This document shows positions 11,680 through 24,205 of a DNA stretch of 64,000 nucleotides, one piece after another; position 1 is the stretch's first letter, and each line of letters starts with the position of its first letter. The notes beneath the pieces are model-generated. The model was given only the letters and a program-made list of their open reading frames with translations, did no database searches and was not told the origin of the DNA. Both the position numbers and the translations under genes were made by a program. Source of the DNA: Hemerocallis citrina (taxonomy: Eukaryota > Streptophyta > Magnoliopsida > Asparagales > Asphodelaceae); contig CM030363.1 in NCBI GenBank assembly GCA_017893485.1, forward strand, positions 177,353,744-177,417,743, given 5' to 3'.

Positions 11680-12170
11680 GTGGGCCCTTCCATTGTGCAC
11701 TACCCTCCGTGTACACTTCGTGTGAACTTTTTACATGGTCATCAAATGGATGGTTTGAACCGTTCATATTGATCTACAGATCTAAATTAGTCTAAATATG
11801 TAAAATCAAGTCATTTGGAATTCATTTGTCCATCCATTGAAGTGTTACAAAATTGTATGGCTGAATATCGTTTTTTTTATAATGACATGATGTTGATCTA
11901 TAGATCTAAATTAGTCTAAATATGTAAAATCAAGTCATTTGGAATTCATTTGTCCATCGATTGAAGTTTTACAAAATTGTAAGGCTGAATATCGTTTTTT
12001 TTATAATGACATGATGGATGGATAAATGAATTCCAAATGACTGGATTTTACATATTTAGACTAATTTAGACCTGTAGATCAATGTGAACGGTTCGGATCA
12101 TCCATGTGATGACTGTGTAAAAAGTTCACACGGAGTGCACACGGAGGGTAGTGCACAACGAAAGGGCCCT
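11680..12170. mobile_element. Foldback MITE E1, inserted in a TA tract
   Basis: A 491-bp inverted-repeat element. The left end gtgggcccttccattgtgc and the complement of the right end (agggccctttcgttgtgc) match and continue through tgcactaccctccgtg and gtgtgaactttttaca. The inner arm repeats as a roughly 122-bp direct duplication (about 11770-11892 and 11893-12014). (TA)n tracts flank it. The arrangement resembles the rice Micron family, MITEs that insert into TA microsatellites. No coding capacity. Confidence 0.75.
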
Positions 12171-12182
12171 ATATATATATAT
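12171..12182. repeat. (TA)n tract between E1 and E2
   Basis: Pure alternating AT separating the two foldback elements. Confidence 0.9.
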
Positions 12183-12552
12183 AGGAAAAGCTTCGGTTGA
12201 GCACTACTCTAGTGCTCACCGCGTGAACACTAGGCCTTCGGGCGTTCATATCGAAAATCCGAACCGTTCACATTGATTTACACATCTAAATTAGTCTAAA
12301 TATGTAAAATCAAATCATTTGAAATTTATTTGCCCATTCATTGAAGTGTTACAAAATTGTATGGCTAAAAATTATTGTTTTTATAGTCGCATGATGGATG
12401 GGAAAATGAATTTCAAATGATTTGATTTTACATATTTAGACTAATTTAGATGTGTAGATCAATGTGAACGGTTCGGATTTTCGATATGAATGCCCGAAGG
12501 CCTAGTGTTCACGCGGTGAGCACTAGAGTAGTGCTCAACCGAAGCTTTTCCT
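12183..12552. mobile_element. Foldback MITE E2, inserted in a TA tract
   Basis: A 370-bp near-perfect palindrome: aggaaaagcttcggttgagc at the left equals the complement of the right end, and pairing continues through the CACTAGAGTAGTGC and gaacactaggccttcgggc words to a short centre near 12365. The core words (tctaaattagtctaaatatg) are shared with E1, so the two are relatives with different outer ends. (TA)n on both sides. Confidence 0.85.
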
Positions 12553-12849
12553 ATATATATATATATATATATATAGTCTATTATGAGATGGTGAGCTGAG
12601 CTCCTTATCGTAAGCTGAAGATCTCAGGCGTTGGATCGCGATCCAGCGCCTGAGAACTATTCCGCCCAAACATCTCAATCTGCCTAAGTTTTGAAGGGCA
12701 TTTTGGGGATTTCACTTACAGGCTATTCACTTTCCCTTCTTCTTTACTTCTTCTCTCCCCCAAATTGAAACCATCTCTTCCTCAAATCCCGAAGCTCCTC
12801 GTCTCGCCTCCTCACCGCTCCAAATCCCCACCCCGATGCTCCACACCGC

Positions 12850-13534
12850 TCCACACCCCTACCCCGCCGCTCCTCCAAATCGAAACCCTAACCCTATTCA
12901 CTTCTTCCCCTTCTTCTTCTTCATTTCTTCTCTCCCCAAAATCGAAACCCTAGCCCTAGCTAGCTTCCAACCTTCTTCGTCCCCCCCTCTTCGCTAGCTA
13001 GCTTCCAAATCGAAACCTTAGCTAGCGAGCTCCACGTGCTCCAAACCTCCACCTCGATGCTCCTCGGCTCTCCCGATCTTCGATTTCGATTTCCCCAAAA
13101 AAATTTCAAATTCAAGCAAACCCTAGCTCCAGTTCCAAATCCGAAGAAACCTCCCCCCAAATTCGAATCCACCTCCAAACCCTAGCCCCCAAATTTAGCT
13201 CCACCTCAGCTCCCGCTCCCGCTCCACAAAGCTTCGAAATCTCCCCCAAATCTGACGAAACCTAGATCATCATCACCAAATTTCCCCAAATCATCAGGTA
13301 TATTTTTTTTTCCTTTTTTGATTTTTTTTTTCATTTCATGAATTTGTGGTTAGTTGTTTTTTCAATTCCATTAACTTGTTCAACATCATTACATGATCAA
13401 GTGTAAATATTTTTGCAGGTAAAGGTTGAAATCGTGATAAAAATATGATGAAGGGGCTGGACCACTGTGTGGACACCTAATATCTGACAGGGAAGTATAT
13501 GATTTGCTCTAATTGATTTTCAAATTTAGTCGCT
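12850..13534 (+). other. UTR-like left arm of E3
   Basis: CT-rich, aaaccctag-rich leader-like sequence reaches atcatcag|gtatat (about 13298), a plausible splice donor, and ttttgcag|gtaaag (about 13418-13420) is a plausible acceptor. This looks like the promoter-proximal leader of a plant transcript carried by the element. No long open frame follows. Confidence 0.35.
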
Positions 13535-15053
13535 TGTAACGCCCCGAATCCCAAATACACTGAATTCGAGATGTTCTACAGGATCTTTTCACTTTCTTTA
13601 GTATAGTTTTACAAGGAAATTTAAACTTTTCATCTTATATCAGAGTTTACATCAATATTATACTTTTCATTTGCACAGCGGAAGTAAAATACAACAATTA
13701 AATGAATGTACAACAACATGGTACAATCTTTCAGCATCCATTCCTCTTTAACATGTTATTTACCTGCATACAAGACTGTGGGTACGTCAGTTTATTCAAC
13801 CGACGAACATTATACACGGCCATCCTCTCTATGTCGGAAATAGTATAACTCAACTTTTCATATTTAGCAAACACAAACTTGTCACATTTCAAACTAAAGG
13901 GACTACCCTATTGATGTCATGTTGTGATTGTGCACTTAGTCCTTAATGCATTTGTTTATATTACATGACACTAATGCGCACTTGTTCGGATTCTATGCAT
14001 CCCATACTACATAGGTCCGAGGGCAAGCCCTTAATCGTTCTTCATCTTTGTAGGGTTCAATCCCTCGTTATGACTTAGTCTACTACTGTAACTACGGTAG
14101 TGTCTTAGATGTCCTATGATCTATGAGCCCATGTCCAGGCAGCCTGGAGGGGAATCTCACGCACTGACACGACGCATCGAGCAGGCAACCTATGGACAAT
14201 TCAGCCTCCGTCATGGAACAATGGCACCACCCATAGCCACTCGAACATCCCACGAGCGTCGCCACCGGGACGATAATTCTGGAGTAGCGCCCATGCCATG
14301 TCTTGACGCATCAAGTAGGCAGCCTGTGAATCGCTCTCACACCGCTATCCGATGGCCCCCATACTCATGTTTTTCTTCTACTTTCATCACGTCTCCACTA
14401 TGTACTAGTCCTTAATCTCATTAAAAATCATGAACAAAAATTAATCTCTAGAGTTAGCCTTTCCAATAAACTGGACTTATTCATTCATTTTAACATGACC
14501 AACCTTGGTCTAATTTCATTTCATTTCATTTCATTTCTCAATACCGGGGGAGACTTAGTTACTCTATTTCAATTTTCATTTCACAATCTTCAACTTATAA
14601 ATTTTCCATGTTGAGTTCTCATACTCACATGTATATTCTCTTTTCATTTCATGATTCCCAATTTGTTCACAAGTCCATAATTGTACATGAATTTCATGCA
14701 CTTAATCAATTATCACAACGAATCAAAATTCACTTTATTAACAAATGTGCATACTTCATTTTGTTCCACAAATGAGAAATAAATTGCATCAAGTCACACA
14801 ACCAAGTTTCTTTTGCCAAAATCACCTTCTAATACATCATTATTATTTATTCTTATAAGCTATACTTTTTCACAAATACATAATCTAGAACCATAGTTCT
14901 AATTATGTCTTTTGTTCACAAACCATAGTGTATTTCATTCAAATAATGCCCAAATCACTCTTATAAAATTCCTTATATTTTTATGAGAATAACCATATTT
15001 TTTTCACAATTTTTGGACATCTAGAAACCCCAAAAAAATATTTTTTATATATA

Positions 15054-15129
15054 TGCCGAGGGTAGGAATCGAACCCAGGCACAACGGAAACAAGGCCAAG
15101 AGCACCCGCCACTAGGCCAATCTGTGCTA
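15054..15129 (-). other. tRNA-like module 1 in the LTR
   Basis: On the minus strand, an A-box-like TGGCCTAGTGG and a B-box GGTTCGATTCC lie 44 nt apart start to start, the spacing of a normal tRNA gene. The T stem pairs in part. The 5' acceptor strand does not pair well, so this is tRNA-like and not a functional tRNA gene. Confidence 0.6.
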
Positions 15130-15209
15130 GCGATATAAAGGGGGCGAAATTAGTATGTATTACTTCGGGTCGAAAGTTTATATGCTTACAAAAAATGTGG
15201 AAAAATGTT

Positions 15210-15286
15210 TGCGGATACAGGGATTCGAACCGATCGACCAAGAGAACCCAACCGCACACAGTGACCGCCTGAGCTACAAGCTCAGG
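15210..15286 (-). other. tRNA-like module 2 in the LTR
   Basis: On the minus strand, TAGCTCAGGCGG (A box) and GGTTCGAATCC (B box) lie 45 nt apart. Both boxes match the RNA polymerase III consensus closely. The stems are degenerate. It lies about 80 bp from module 1 and has the same strand as the LTR. Confidence 0.6.
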
Positions 15287-16992
15287 TTGTCACAATACAT
15301 ATTAAAAACTTTTTGAACCATTTTACTACTGTTGTTAGAAATACTCGATGTTCAATTAACCTTGGTTCATACTGCCTTTGTAAAAGTTACTGAAAAATTC
15401 CAGATTAACTCCCCCTCACATGATTTTCATATCAGCATGTATAAAATAATTTTTGCACTAATAAAAATATATTTTTCACCCCATTCAATGAATCTTTTCA
15501 TTATAACCACTATATTTTTCATTTTCGACATTGAATAACAATAGGTCTTCAAATCTTTTTATCCACAATTTCTTATACTAATTTACTGTTATTAATCTCT
15601 TATTTAACATACATATCTATACATTTTTTTTGAATTTATCCAACCCCACAATAACTCAAAAATATCTTTTTGAAACATAAATTAGCACTAACACAAGTAC
15701 TAACTTTTACATACAATTAGTGATGGTAATAAATGTATTTCCTTTAAATCAACAATACTTCTAGTCCAATCATGTACATCACAAATTATATAACCACTTA
15801 TCCATTAACAAGCTCACAACTCAAATATTCAAAAAAGGTTACTCTTTCAAAAAGCGTGCTCTTTCTTAATCAATTTCATGCTTTCAATTTTCAATTAAAC
15901 TAGCATTCTCATTCGTATTTTCAAACATCAATACTAGCATCATTCTTAAGAAAATTGAACCACGATCATTCTTTTATTCTAATAAGCATGGAGAATTCTA
16001 CACACAATTTAATTTAATACTAGAATCACATACAAATCAAACACCACATTTCAAACTAACTTCTCAATTAAAGTAGGTTCTTATTAGTATTTTTCATGCA
16101 TAATTTTGATAGTTAAATCTAGCATGGATCCCTATATTAGAAATATGAAAGGTTACCCACCTTGTATGGAGAGAAATAAACACACAAAGCAACAAATCCT
16201 TGCGAATGAATGCACCTCCTCCTAGACGATGCGCGCACAAGCTCCACAATCACCACCACCGAATGCTTCTCCTTGTGATGGCCGGCCTCTCCTCCAAGCA
16301 AAATGCAAGCAATCCCACACAACTCTCACTCTTTTTTAACTCACACTATTACTAAAATAAGACTATAGTTTGGAAAGATATAATTGCATATGAATATAGC
16401 CATGGGAGGGGGGGGGGGGAGGGGGTATTTATACTAGAAAACAAGTGAAATGGAGGGCTAGGATTGACTAGTTGGTTGTAGGATGGAGAGCCAAGATTAG
16501 AGTAGGAGTTATAAAAACTACCCACATCCACATAACCACCTCCATGAACACCATGACCAAATTCAAAACTCCCTCCAAAAGAGAAGCAATCCCGGCCTTG
16601 GAAAAGTGTGCATTGCACGTGTACGTGTAGTGCACGTGCATGCAACTAGGCCTAAAAATTGTACAATTTAATTTTGTATAAAAATAAAATAGTATTAAAA
16701 TAGTCTTCTACATGACAAGTTAAATAAAAATAGATTAATCCATGGGCTTTATTTTGGGCCAAAATAGTTTTTAGAAATAAAATAAAAAAACACAATTTGG
16801 GCTTTAAGAAAAAGACTTTTAAAATAAGGCTTTCTATTTATTTAAAGAAAGGCTTTTGTACAAAATAATTTGAGAACACATATTTAAATATTTATACACA
16901 TCTCAATAAAAATAGTCCAACCAAAATATTGCACGTGCACACTACGTGCAAAAATAAAATAATTTCATTAATTGAAAAATCAGGGTATTACA

Positions 16993-17541
16993 ACACTCGC
17001 CCTTTAAATGATGTATCTATATATGGTTCATGGTGTTAAGGGATCCACCTATTATCTGATAGGGAAGTATTTAATTCTCAACCTTTGATTTTTAAATTTG
17101 ACCTCATTCTTTTTTGTGTGTTGGTGTAGGCAGTGATGATAAACACCTTATGATGCGAATTTATTTTTGAGCATGTTGTATAATTATCTTTGTGATTCTA
17201 TAACCTTCACTTATTATTATGGGGTAAATGAGTGTTTTCACTCATTCATTTTTGCAACTAAGAGTAAATGAAGACTGATGCTGATTATATGAATGAAGAG
17301 TTCCTTATATATATAAAGACTGATGCCCTATTTTGATTTATGAATGCTTGCACCTGCACCGATAATTCTTGCAGTGATTACCTGTTGTCTTGGTCTTGGC
17401 CTTGGTCTTGGTCTAGGCAGTGATTACCTGCTTTCTTTCTAATTTTCACATTGTGAAGTGGTCTTGGCCTAGGTAGTGATTTTTTCCAACTGCACTGATA
17501 ATGCTTGCACATTTTTTAAAGCTTGCATATATATAGAGTGA
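16993..17541. other. E3 interior between the solo LTR and the internal terminus copy
   Basis: It includes a copy (about 17041-17110) of the sequence just before the LTR (about 13480-13534), both with ctga(c/t)agggaagtat, so a short tandem duplication predates or frames the LTR insertion. Also present are repeats of ggcagtgat and ttggtcttgg. Nothing coding. Confidence 0.5.
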
Positions 17542-17690
17542 GTCTATTATGAGATGGTGAGTAGAGGCCCTTATCGTGAGCAAAAGATCTTAGCTGTTGG
17601 ATCGTGATCCAGTGGCTGAGATCTATTACGGCCAAACATCTCAAACTGCCTAAGTTTTGAAGGGAATTTTGGGGATTTCACTTGCAGGGG
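17542..17690 (+). mobile_element. Internal copy of the E3-type terminus (copy B)
   Basis: Matches the E3 left end from gtctattatgagatggtgag, but reads gtagaggcccttatcgtgag where E3 reads gctgagctccttatcg. It shares this variant with the copy at 24346, so the two define a second subfamily. The inner palindrome around ggatcgtgatcc is kept. A short TA tract and gagtga precede it. Confidence 0.7.
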
Positions 17691-18540
17691 GGGGGGACCA
17701 TGGTTGATACTAGTTGGCATGGCATAATAATGCAGCCCTAGGGAAATATAAGTGTGTTCTGAGCCTACGACTACTTCAATTCATGATTTTGTTGATTAGT
17801 ACTACTTGACAGTTTGTAGTAGTATTTTAGTTCATGAATACATGTTTAAGATTGTTGTTTTAATTTTTTTCAGGAGCAGCAGCAGCAGCAAATAAGCATT
17901 TTGTACATTTTGTTGAGCATTTTCAGCTCTTTATATGTTGTTTCCAGGCAGATTGTACTCTGTTTATGTTGTATATTTGAGCTGATTGAACTCTGTTTAT
18001 GTTATATCTAGGCTGATTGAGCTCATTTTTATGTTGTTCATGAGCTGATTAAGAGATATTTATGTTGTATCTTGGCTGATTGAGCTATTTTTTATGTTGT
18101 TAATGAGCTGATTGAGAGATGTTTATGTGTTTCCAGACTGATTGAGCTTTTTTTTATGTTGTTTATGAGTTGATTGAGAGTTATTTATGTTGTATCTTGA
18201 CTGATTGAGCTCTTTTTTATGTTGTTTATGAGCTGATTAAGAGATGTTTATGTTGTATCTTGGCTGATTGAGCTCTTTTTTATGTTGTTTATGAGCTGAT
18301 TGAGAGTTGTTTATGTTGTATCTTGGCTGATTGAGCTCTTTTTTATGTTGTTTATGAGCTGATTGAGAGTTGTTTATGTTGTTTCCAGGCTAATTGTGCT
18401 CTTTTTAATGTTGTTTATGAGCTGATTGAGAGATGTTTATGTTGTATCTTCAATGATTAAGCTCTTTTTTATGTTGTTTATGAGCTGATTCAGAGTTGTT
18501 TATGTCGTTTCCAGGCTGATTGTGCTCTTTTTTGAGTATG
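17690..18540 (+). repeat. Left arm of a foldback with a 63-bp minisatellite (about 17930-18540)
   Basis: Words at 17700-17900 (actagttggcatggcataat, ctgagcctacgactactt, gagcagcagcagcag) recur inverted at about 23890-24190. From about 17930 come roughly nine to ten units of 63 bp, each with gctgattgag, tgtttatgttg and ggctgattgagctc. All frames of the repeat contain stops on this strand. Confidence 0.8.
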
Positions 18541-19044
18541 TTAACTTTTGTCAAGTCATGCTCTGTGTTAGTAGTGAAATCATGACATTAAGATCACATT
18601 TTTGATCTTTTTTTTTGAAGTATCAGCAGTAGATCTACTACTGTTAGTAGCAACAGATCAAGCATCAGCTTATATAAAAAGAAGAACAATAGGAGGAGGA
18701 TAAGAACTAAAACAACAGCAGCGTAAAGAGAAGAAGAACAGCAGGAAAGCAGCAGCAACATAATTTTTATGACATTCAATTTTGTATATGTTTATAGAAA
18801 CTCAAATGTGTAATCAATATATGTGAATGAGAAAATATTCATGAATTGAGGTAATTTTGTACATGTTTATTTGTGAGGTGAAAATGAAGAAGATCAATAT
18901 AGTGCTTCTGTGCCTTATTTCAGTTTATTTGTGAGGAAAATTCTAACTGCATAATTTACAAGACTACAATTTATTATGAAAGCTAATACAAGCATGTACA
19001 TGAGATGGTATTCGAATCTCTCCCTCTTTTAGTTGTACAATATC
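18541..19044. other. Spacer between the inverted minisatellite arrays
   Basis: AT-rich, with a short agaagaagaacagcaggaaagc-like purine stretch near 18730. It has no supported gene and forms the loop of the foldback. Confidence 0.5.
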
Positions 19045-19253
19045 AGCCTGGAAACAACATAAACATACCTCAATCAGCTCATAAACAACATAAAAAAGAG
19101 CTCACTCAGCCAAGATACAACATAAACATACCTCAATCAGCTCATAAACAACATTAAAAAGAGCTCAATCAGCCAAGATACAACATCAACATCCCTCAAT
19201 CAGCTCATCAACAACATAAAAAATAGCTCAATTAGCCAAGATACAACATAAAC
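19045..19253 (-). repeat. 63-bp minisatellite, inverted array, part 1
   Basis: About three units with cagctcataaacaacat and gctcaatcagccaagatac, the complement of the array at 17930-18540. It is split from part 2 by a solo LTR. Confidence 0.85.
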
Positions 19254-22200
19254 TGTCATGCCCCGCTTCCCAAAAATACATAATACGAGTACATGACATT
19301 GGCCCAGCGAATGACTAACGTCACCCATAAACTGTTTATCCAATCAACTCAACAATATAATTAATACAGAATAAATGCGCAGACAATAATAATAATCTCA
19401 TGAACAATAATACTTGGAATGAAGCAATAAAAATATTCAAATACAATAATAATCCAACATCTGAAAACAAATAATAGCAATATTCGGGTCAAAAGCCCAT
19501 AATACAATAAAATAACAATAGTTCAATAATTAAGTCTTCATGACAAAAACAATTATTTATTAAGCAATGATGCAATCAATTCCTTCACCAATGTTGTTCT
19601 CCCAATCGATCAGGCAATTCTCCATCAACACCTGTAAATACTTCATCTTAAAAGAGAAGAAAAATTGTCCTTAGAGCAAGTCTTGGATATCAAGTAGAGA
19701 AAGCAAGGAACAATGGAATAATACTATAACAATGAAGTCAATGGATCAATAGGAATCAATAACATGGCACGATAACGATGATCAATATCAACGATAAACG
19801 ATGCAATTGATATAGACAACGATTCAATAACAATATTCCATGATCAATAACACTTGGACAATATTTGGTATCAATAGGAACAATGGCGAACAACATGCAA
19901 TGTCGATGTAATACAAATTCTTAAGTCTATTATTCATTTTAATCCTAACTAATGTACGTACTATTGCATCCCATTCTACAGGTTCGATGCATACAGTCAA
20001 TTTCGTTTAGAATAAGTGGTGAATTCTATAGATCATGTGTTGGTACGATAATCATTGATACGGTACAATATTGTTGCTTGATACATTACGATGATTCATT
20101 GATACATCGATACATTGATACATTGGTACATTGATACATTAATACGATTCATTGATGCAATACACGAGAGATTGGGGTGTCGTAGACAACGCTCCACAAT
20201 CAATCGATAAATACTTGCTGACACAGTCACTATATTGTTTCCTACTTAAGTCATTTCCTTAAATCCCAGCTTGTTAATTATTTTATTAATGCAACAATAC
20301 AATATGCAAATATGAGACATTGGGTGAACAATGGTAACAATAGGGGAACAATAAGATAGTAACATGAAGTAGGACAATTAGAATGATGACAATAAGATAT
20401 TAGGATTATGCAATGCAACATACACACATTAATTCATGTAATAGTACGATATAGGAATAGTTAAACTATTAAAAACTGAAATATGAAATTCTGGACAGCA
20501 AGAGCAGTCTGTACAAAAATACAGTTTCCCACTGTTTCAGAATCAAAAAGTGAATCCGTCAGAAATTCTAGAAACTAGACTTCCACACGGTTCCAACGCA
20601 TATTTAAAGTTCAAAATCCGACAACAGTAGCTAGGTTAATCACAATGTTTTTTACAGATTTCATGTTCAGGTAGAATTTTGACATTTTGTTATTTTAAAT
20701 TTTAGAATCAGCAAAAACTCAATAATAAATTCATAAAAAATATTTTCTAGACTCCTAAACATGATTACTAACAATCTGAAAATTTTCATAGCAAAATTTT
20801 AACATTTGATCATCCTTTTTACTGTTTAAGTATGGAAGATACAAGAATCTGAAAATCTGAAAGTAAAAACATATCTGTAGTAAAACAGGCATAACTTTTG
20901 CTACAAAACTCGGAATTAAGAAATTCAAGATGTTCTGGAAACTAGAAAGGTAAGGCTACATTTCATATTCAGAATGTAATTAATTTTTAGATCGTTTACT
21001 AGCTCAAGAATAGCAGACAACATACAGGCCAGCAAGCAATATAAAAGATTTTGGGTAGTTTTCTTGAAAAAAATTAATTAAACATGATGAGTATCAATTC
21101 TTTAGTTAATAAATTGTGTAATCAACATGATGGGTGTCAAAACATGATAAGTAAAGTTAGAACCACACATATACACTAATTTAACATCAATCAAACAACA
21201 ACAATCAATCAAACACACAACCTAGCAATTCTTTCTACAATCAATTCATTGTATTATGACTATATGTGTAACCCTATTATCAATTCTACATGAATGCATG
21301 AAAGATTCAATCTTTGGAGTCAAAAGTGGCATGATGTCAAGAATATTGGGCTAGCTTGTGTAAACCCTCAATAGACCCAACGAAGGAGATGAACAATGTA
21401 TAATACGATAACAAAGGGATCTACTTGCAAGAGTTTTAACAAAACTTGAATTTGATACAATTAATAATTCAAGAGGACAGTAACTTGCCTGTTTAACGGT
21501 GAAACCGAATACAAAGAATAACAGTTGAAGGATCCCGAAGTAACGAACCCATGAACCAACACAATATAACACTTGCAAAATACGTGTTAAAGAGAACCCA
21601 ACAATAACAAGAGACAACTGCAGCAAGAGTAGTAAGAGGGGCAAGGGCTGGCGGCGAGGCAGGACAGAGGGCGGCACATTGACGGCGAGGTCGAGCGATG
21701 ACGGCAGGAGGGGGTCGTCGTCGATCGGAATAGGGACGCAGGGGGGTATCGATCTGGGGGTTTGGCTGCTGTAATGTCGAGGACAGTGGAGAGGGAGGCC
21801 GGAGTTGGGGGTTTTGGGTATCTGGGCGTCGAGGAAGAGGTGGGGCGGCGCCGGGGAGAGTTCGACAGGAGGGGGTCACCGGAGATGGCCAGGGAAGAAG
21901 CAGTAGATGGGTTTAAGTGATTTTGGGCGGGAAAACGATGACGAAGAGAGAGAAACAGAGAGGAGAGAGAATAGGAGAGAGATTAAATGGCTAGGGTTTC
22001 AAAAATGTTCAATTTATAAGGTTTGCAGTAGAGTTGTATTTATAGGGTACAATTAGGTTACTGGGTTGGTGATTTTGGGATCCAATAATAGTGGTTCTGG
22101 GTCAAGAACAAATGAAATTGAGTTTTAGGATTCAATAAGAGATAGATCTAAATCAATCAGGTTCAAATAAAAATACCCACAATTAGATAGAAGAAAATAG

Positions 22201-22700
22201 AATCAACAAAATAGTTCAATCACAAAAACGAAGAGTTTCATGAACAAAAATTTAAATCCTAATAAATAAATAAACAATACAAATGAATAGAATATAAACT
22301 AGGCTTGAAAATAAATTGGAAATTCGCAAAGAAAATCAGATCCGGTACAATAATAAAATAATCCAATAGATGAATTTTAAATAGATAATCATGAAATAAC
22401 AATTAATAATCATAATAATATTAATAATAGGATCTTATAAAAAAAATAGTACTCAGGTTTAACAATTTTATTAAAATAATCCAATAATAATAATATATTT
22501 GTTTTTGGACTCAAATATAAATATCCGATCAATAAGATATAGAAAATAAGATCAAAATAAATCATTATTCGAAATAAATAAAACTTTCGATTAGAAATCA
22601 CTTTAATAATATCCGAAAGAATTTAGCACAAAATAAATTTACAAAAATTAATTTATAGAAAATACACGGAAAATACTTATTAGCGAAAATGGGGGTTACA
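19254..22700 (-). mobile_element. Tekay/Del-like solo LTR, family 2, inserted in the minisatellite
   Basis: A 3,447-bp unit with TGTCATGCCCC at the left and GGGGGTTACA at the right. On the minus strand this reads TGTAACCCCC...GGGGCATGACA, the same ends as the copies at 49834 and 59401. Flanking pentamers are TAAAC (19249-19253) and AAAAC (22701-22705). The minisatellite phase continues across the insertion when one pentamer is removed, which confirms the target duplication with one mutation. Minus-strand frames around 21400-21880 lie in the leader-like part and show no known domain. Confidence 0.85.
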
Positions 22701-23650
22701 AAAACATCTCTCGATCAGCACATAAACATCATAAAAAACAGCTCAATCAGCCAAGATACAACATAAACATCCCTCAATCAGCTACTAAACAACATAAAAT
22801 AGAGCTCAATCAGCCAAGATACAACATAAATATCCCTCAATAAGCTCATAAACAACAACAAAAATAGCTCAATCAGCCAAGATACAACATAAACATCTCT
22901 CAATCAGCTCATACACATCATAAAAAAGAGCTCAATTAGTCAAGATACAACATAAACATCCCTCAATCAGCTCATAAACAACATAAAATATAGCTCAGTC
23001 AGCCAAGATACAACATAAACATCTCTCAATCAGCTCATAAACATCATAAAAAATAGCTCAATCGGCCAAGATACAACATAAACATCACTCAATCAGCTCA
23101 TAAACAACATAAAAAATAGCTCAATCAGCCAAGATAAAACATAAACATCTTTCAATCAGCTCATAAACATCATAAAAAAGAGCCCAATCAGTCAAGATAC
23201 AACATAAACATCCCTCAATCAGCTTATAAACAACATAAAATAGAGTTCAATCAGCCAAGATACGACATAAACATCCCTCAATCAGCTCATAAACAAAATA
23301 AAAATAGCTCAATCAGCCAAGATACAACATAAATATCTCTCAATCAGCTCATAAACATCATAAAAAAGAGCTCAATCAGCCAAGATACAACATAAACATC
23401 CCTTAATCAGCTCATAAACAATATAAAATAGAGCTCAATCAGCCAAGATACAACATAAACATCCCTTAATCAGCTCATAAACAATATGAAAAATAGCTCA
23501 ATCAGCTAAGATACAACATAAATATCTTTCAATCAGCTCATAAACATCATAAAAACGAGCTCAAGCAGCCAAGATACAATATAAACATCCCTTAATCAGC
23601 TCATAAACAACACAAAAAGAGCTCAATCTGCCAATATACAACATAAACAA
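22701..23650 (-). repeat. 63-bp minisatellite, inverted array, part 2
   Basis: About fifteen units of roughly 63 bp (cataaacatccctcaatcag, gctcaatcagccaagatac). Units vary at aaaaaagagctc and aaaaaatagctc, which puts stops in the only frame that would otherwise be open, so the array is not coding. Confidence 0.9.
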
Positions 23651-24205
23651 AGCTTAAAATGTCCTAAAATGACATAAAAAGAGTTTAATTAGCCTGGAAA
23701 CAACATATAATTGTTTTAAAATGCTCATAAACAACAAAAAAAGAGCTCAGAGCTCAATCAGCCTAGAAACAACATAAACAGAGCTCAAAATATCAGAAAC
23801 AACATAAACAGAGCTTAATCAGCATGAAAACAAAATGAACATAGATTTGCATTGCTCACAAACAACATAATCAGAGCTCAATTATAACGAAAACAACATA
23901 AACAGAGTTGCTGCTGCTGCTTGCTTGTGCTCAAAATGCTCAAACTTGAAGATCTGATGCTGCTTGCTTGTGCTACTGCTGTTGCTCCTGAAATAATTCA
24001 AACAATAATTGTAAACATGTGTTCATGAACTGAAATACTACTACAAACTACAAAGTAGCTCATAAACAACAAAATCATGAATTAAAGTAGTCGTAGGCTC
24101 AGAACACACTTTTTTTTTCACTGTTTATTCAAATCAAGTTTACTTGTATCGCTAGGGTTGCATTATTATGCCATGCCAACTAGTTTCAACAACGGTCCCC
24201 TTAAA
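23651..24205 (-). repeat. Right arm of the foldback
   Basis: Diverged minisatellite units, then the complement of 17700-17900: gttgctgctgctgct, gtcgtaggctcagaac and attatgccatgccaactag. It ends close to tagggttgcattatt. Confidence 0.75.

Larger units (their letters stand above)
13535..16992 (-). mobile_element. Tekay/Del-like solo LTR, family 1
   Basis: A 3,458-bp unit with TGTAACGCC at its left and TATTACA at its right. The second copy at 27142-30423 shares ends and internal words (ctactgtaacta, agtccttaatgca, cccatactacatagg). On the minus strand it starts TGTAATACCC and ends GGGGCGTTACA, typical of Tekay/Del chromovirus LTRs. A TATA box (tataaata) sits at 16426-16433 on the minus strand beside a G-rich tract at 16404-16425. 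Flanking pentamers (TCGCT, ACACT) match only at three of five positions, so solo status rests on the lack of internal sequence. Small open frames inside are not supported. Confidence 0.7.

Noticed and set aside
11469..11795. Overlapping open frames rich in Ile, Arg and Tyr on both strands
   Set aside because: They are all translations of the CGGATA-type repeat and have no family features.
15054..15286. Genuine tRNA genes
   Set aside because: Box spacing fits but acceptor and other stems do not pair well, and the modules lie inside a repeated LTR.
17930..23650. CRISPR-like array of regular repeats
   Set aside because: The 63-bp units are contiguous without unique spacers, the genome is a plant's and no cas genes are present; it is a minisatellite.
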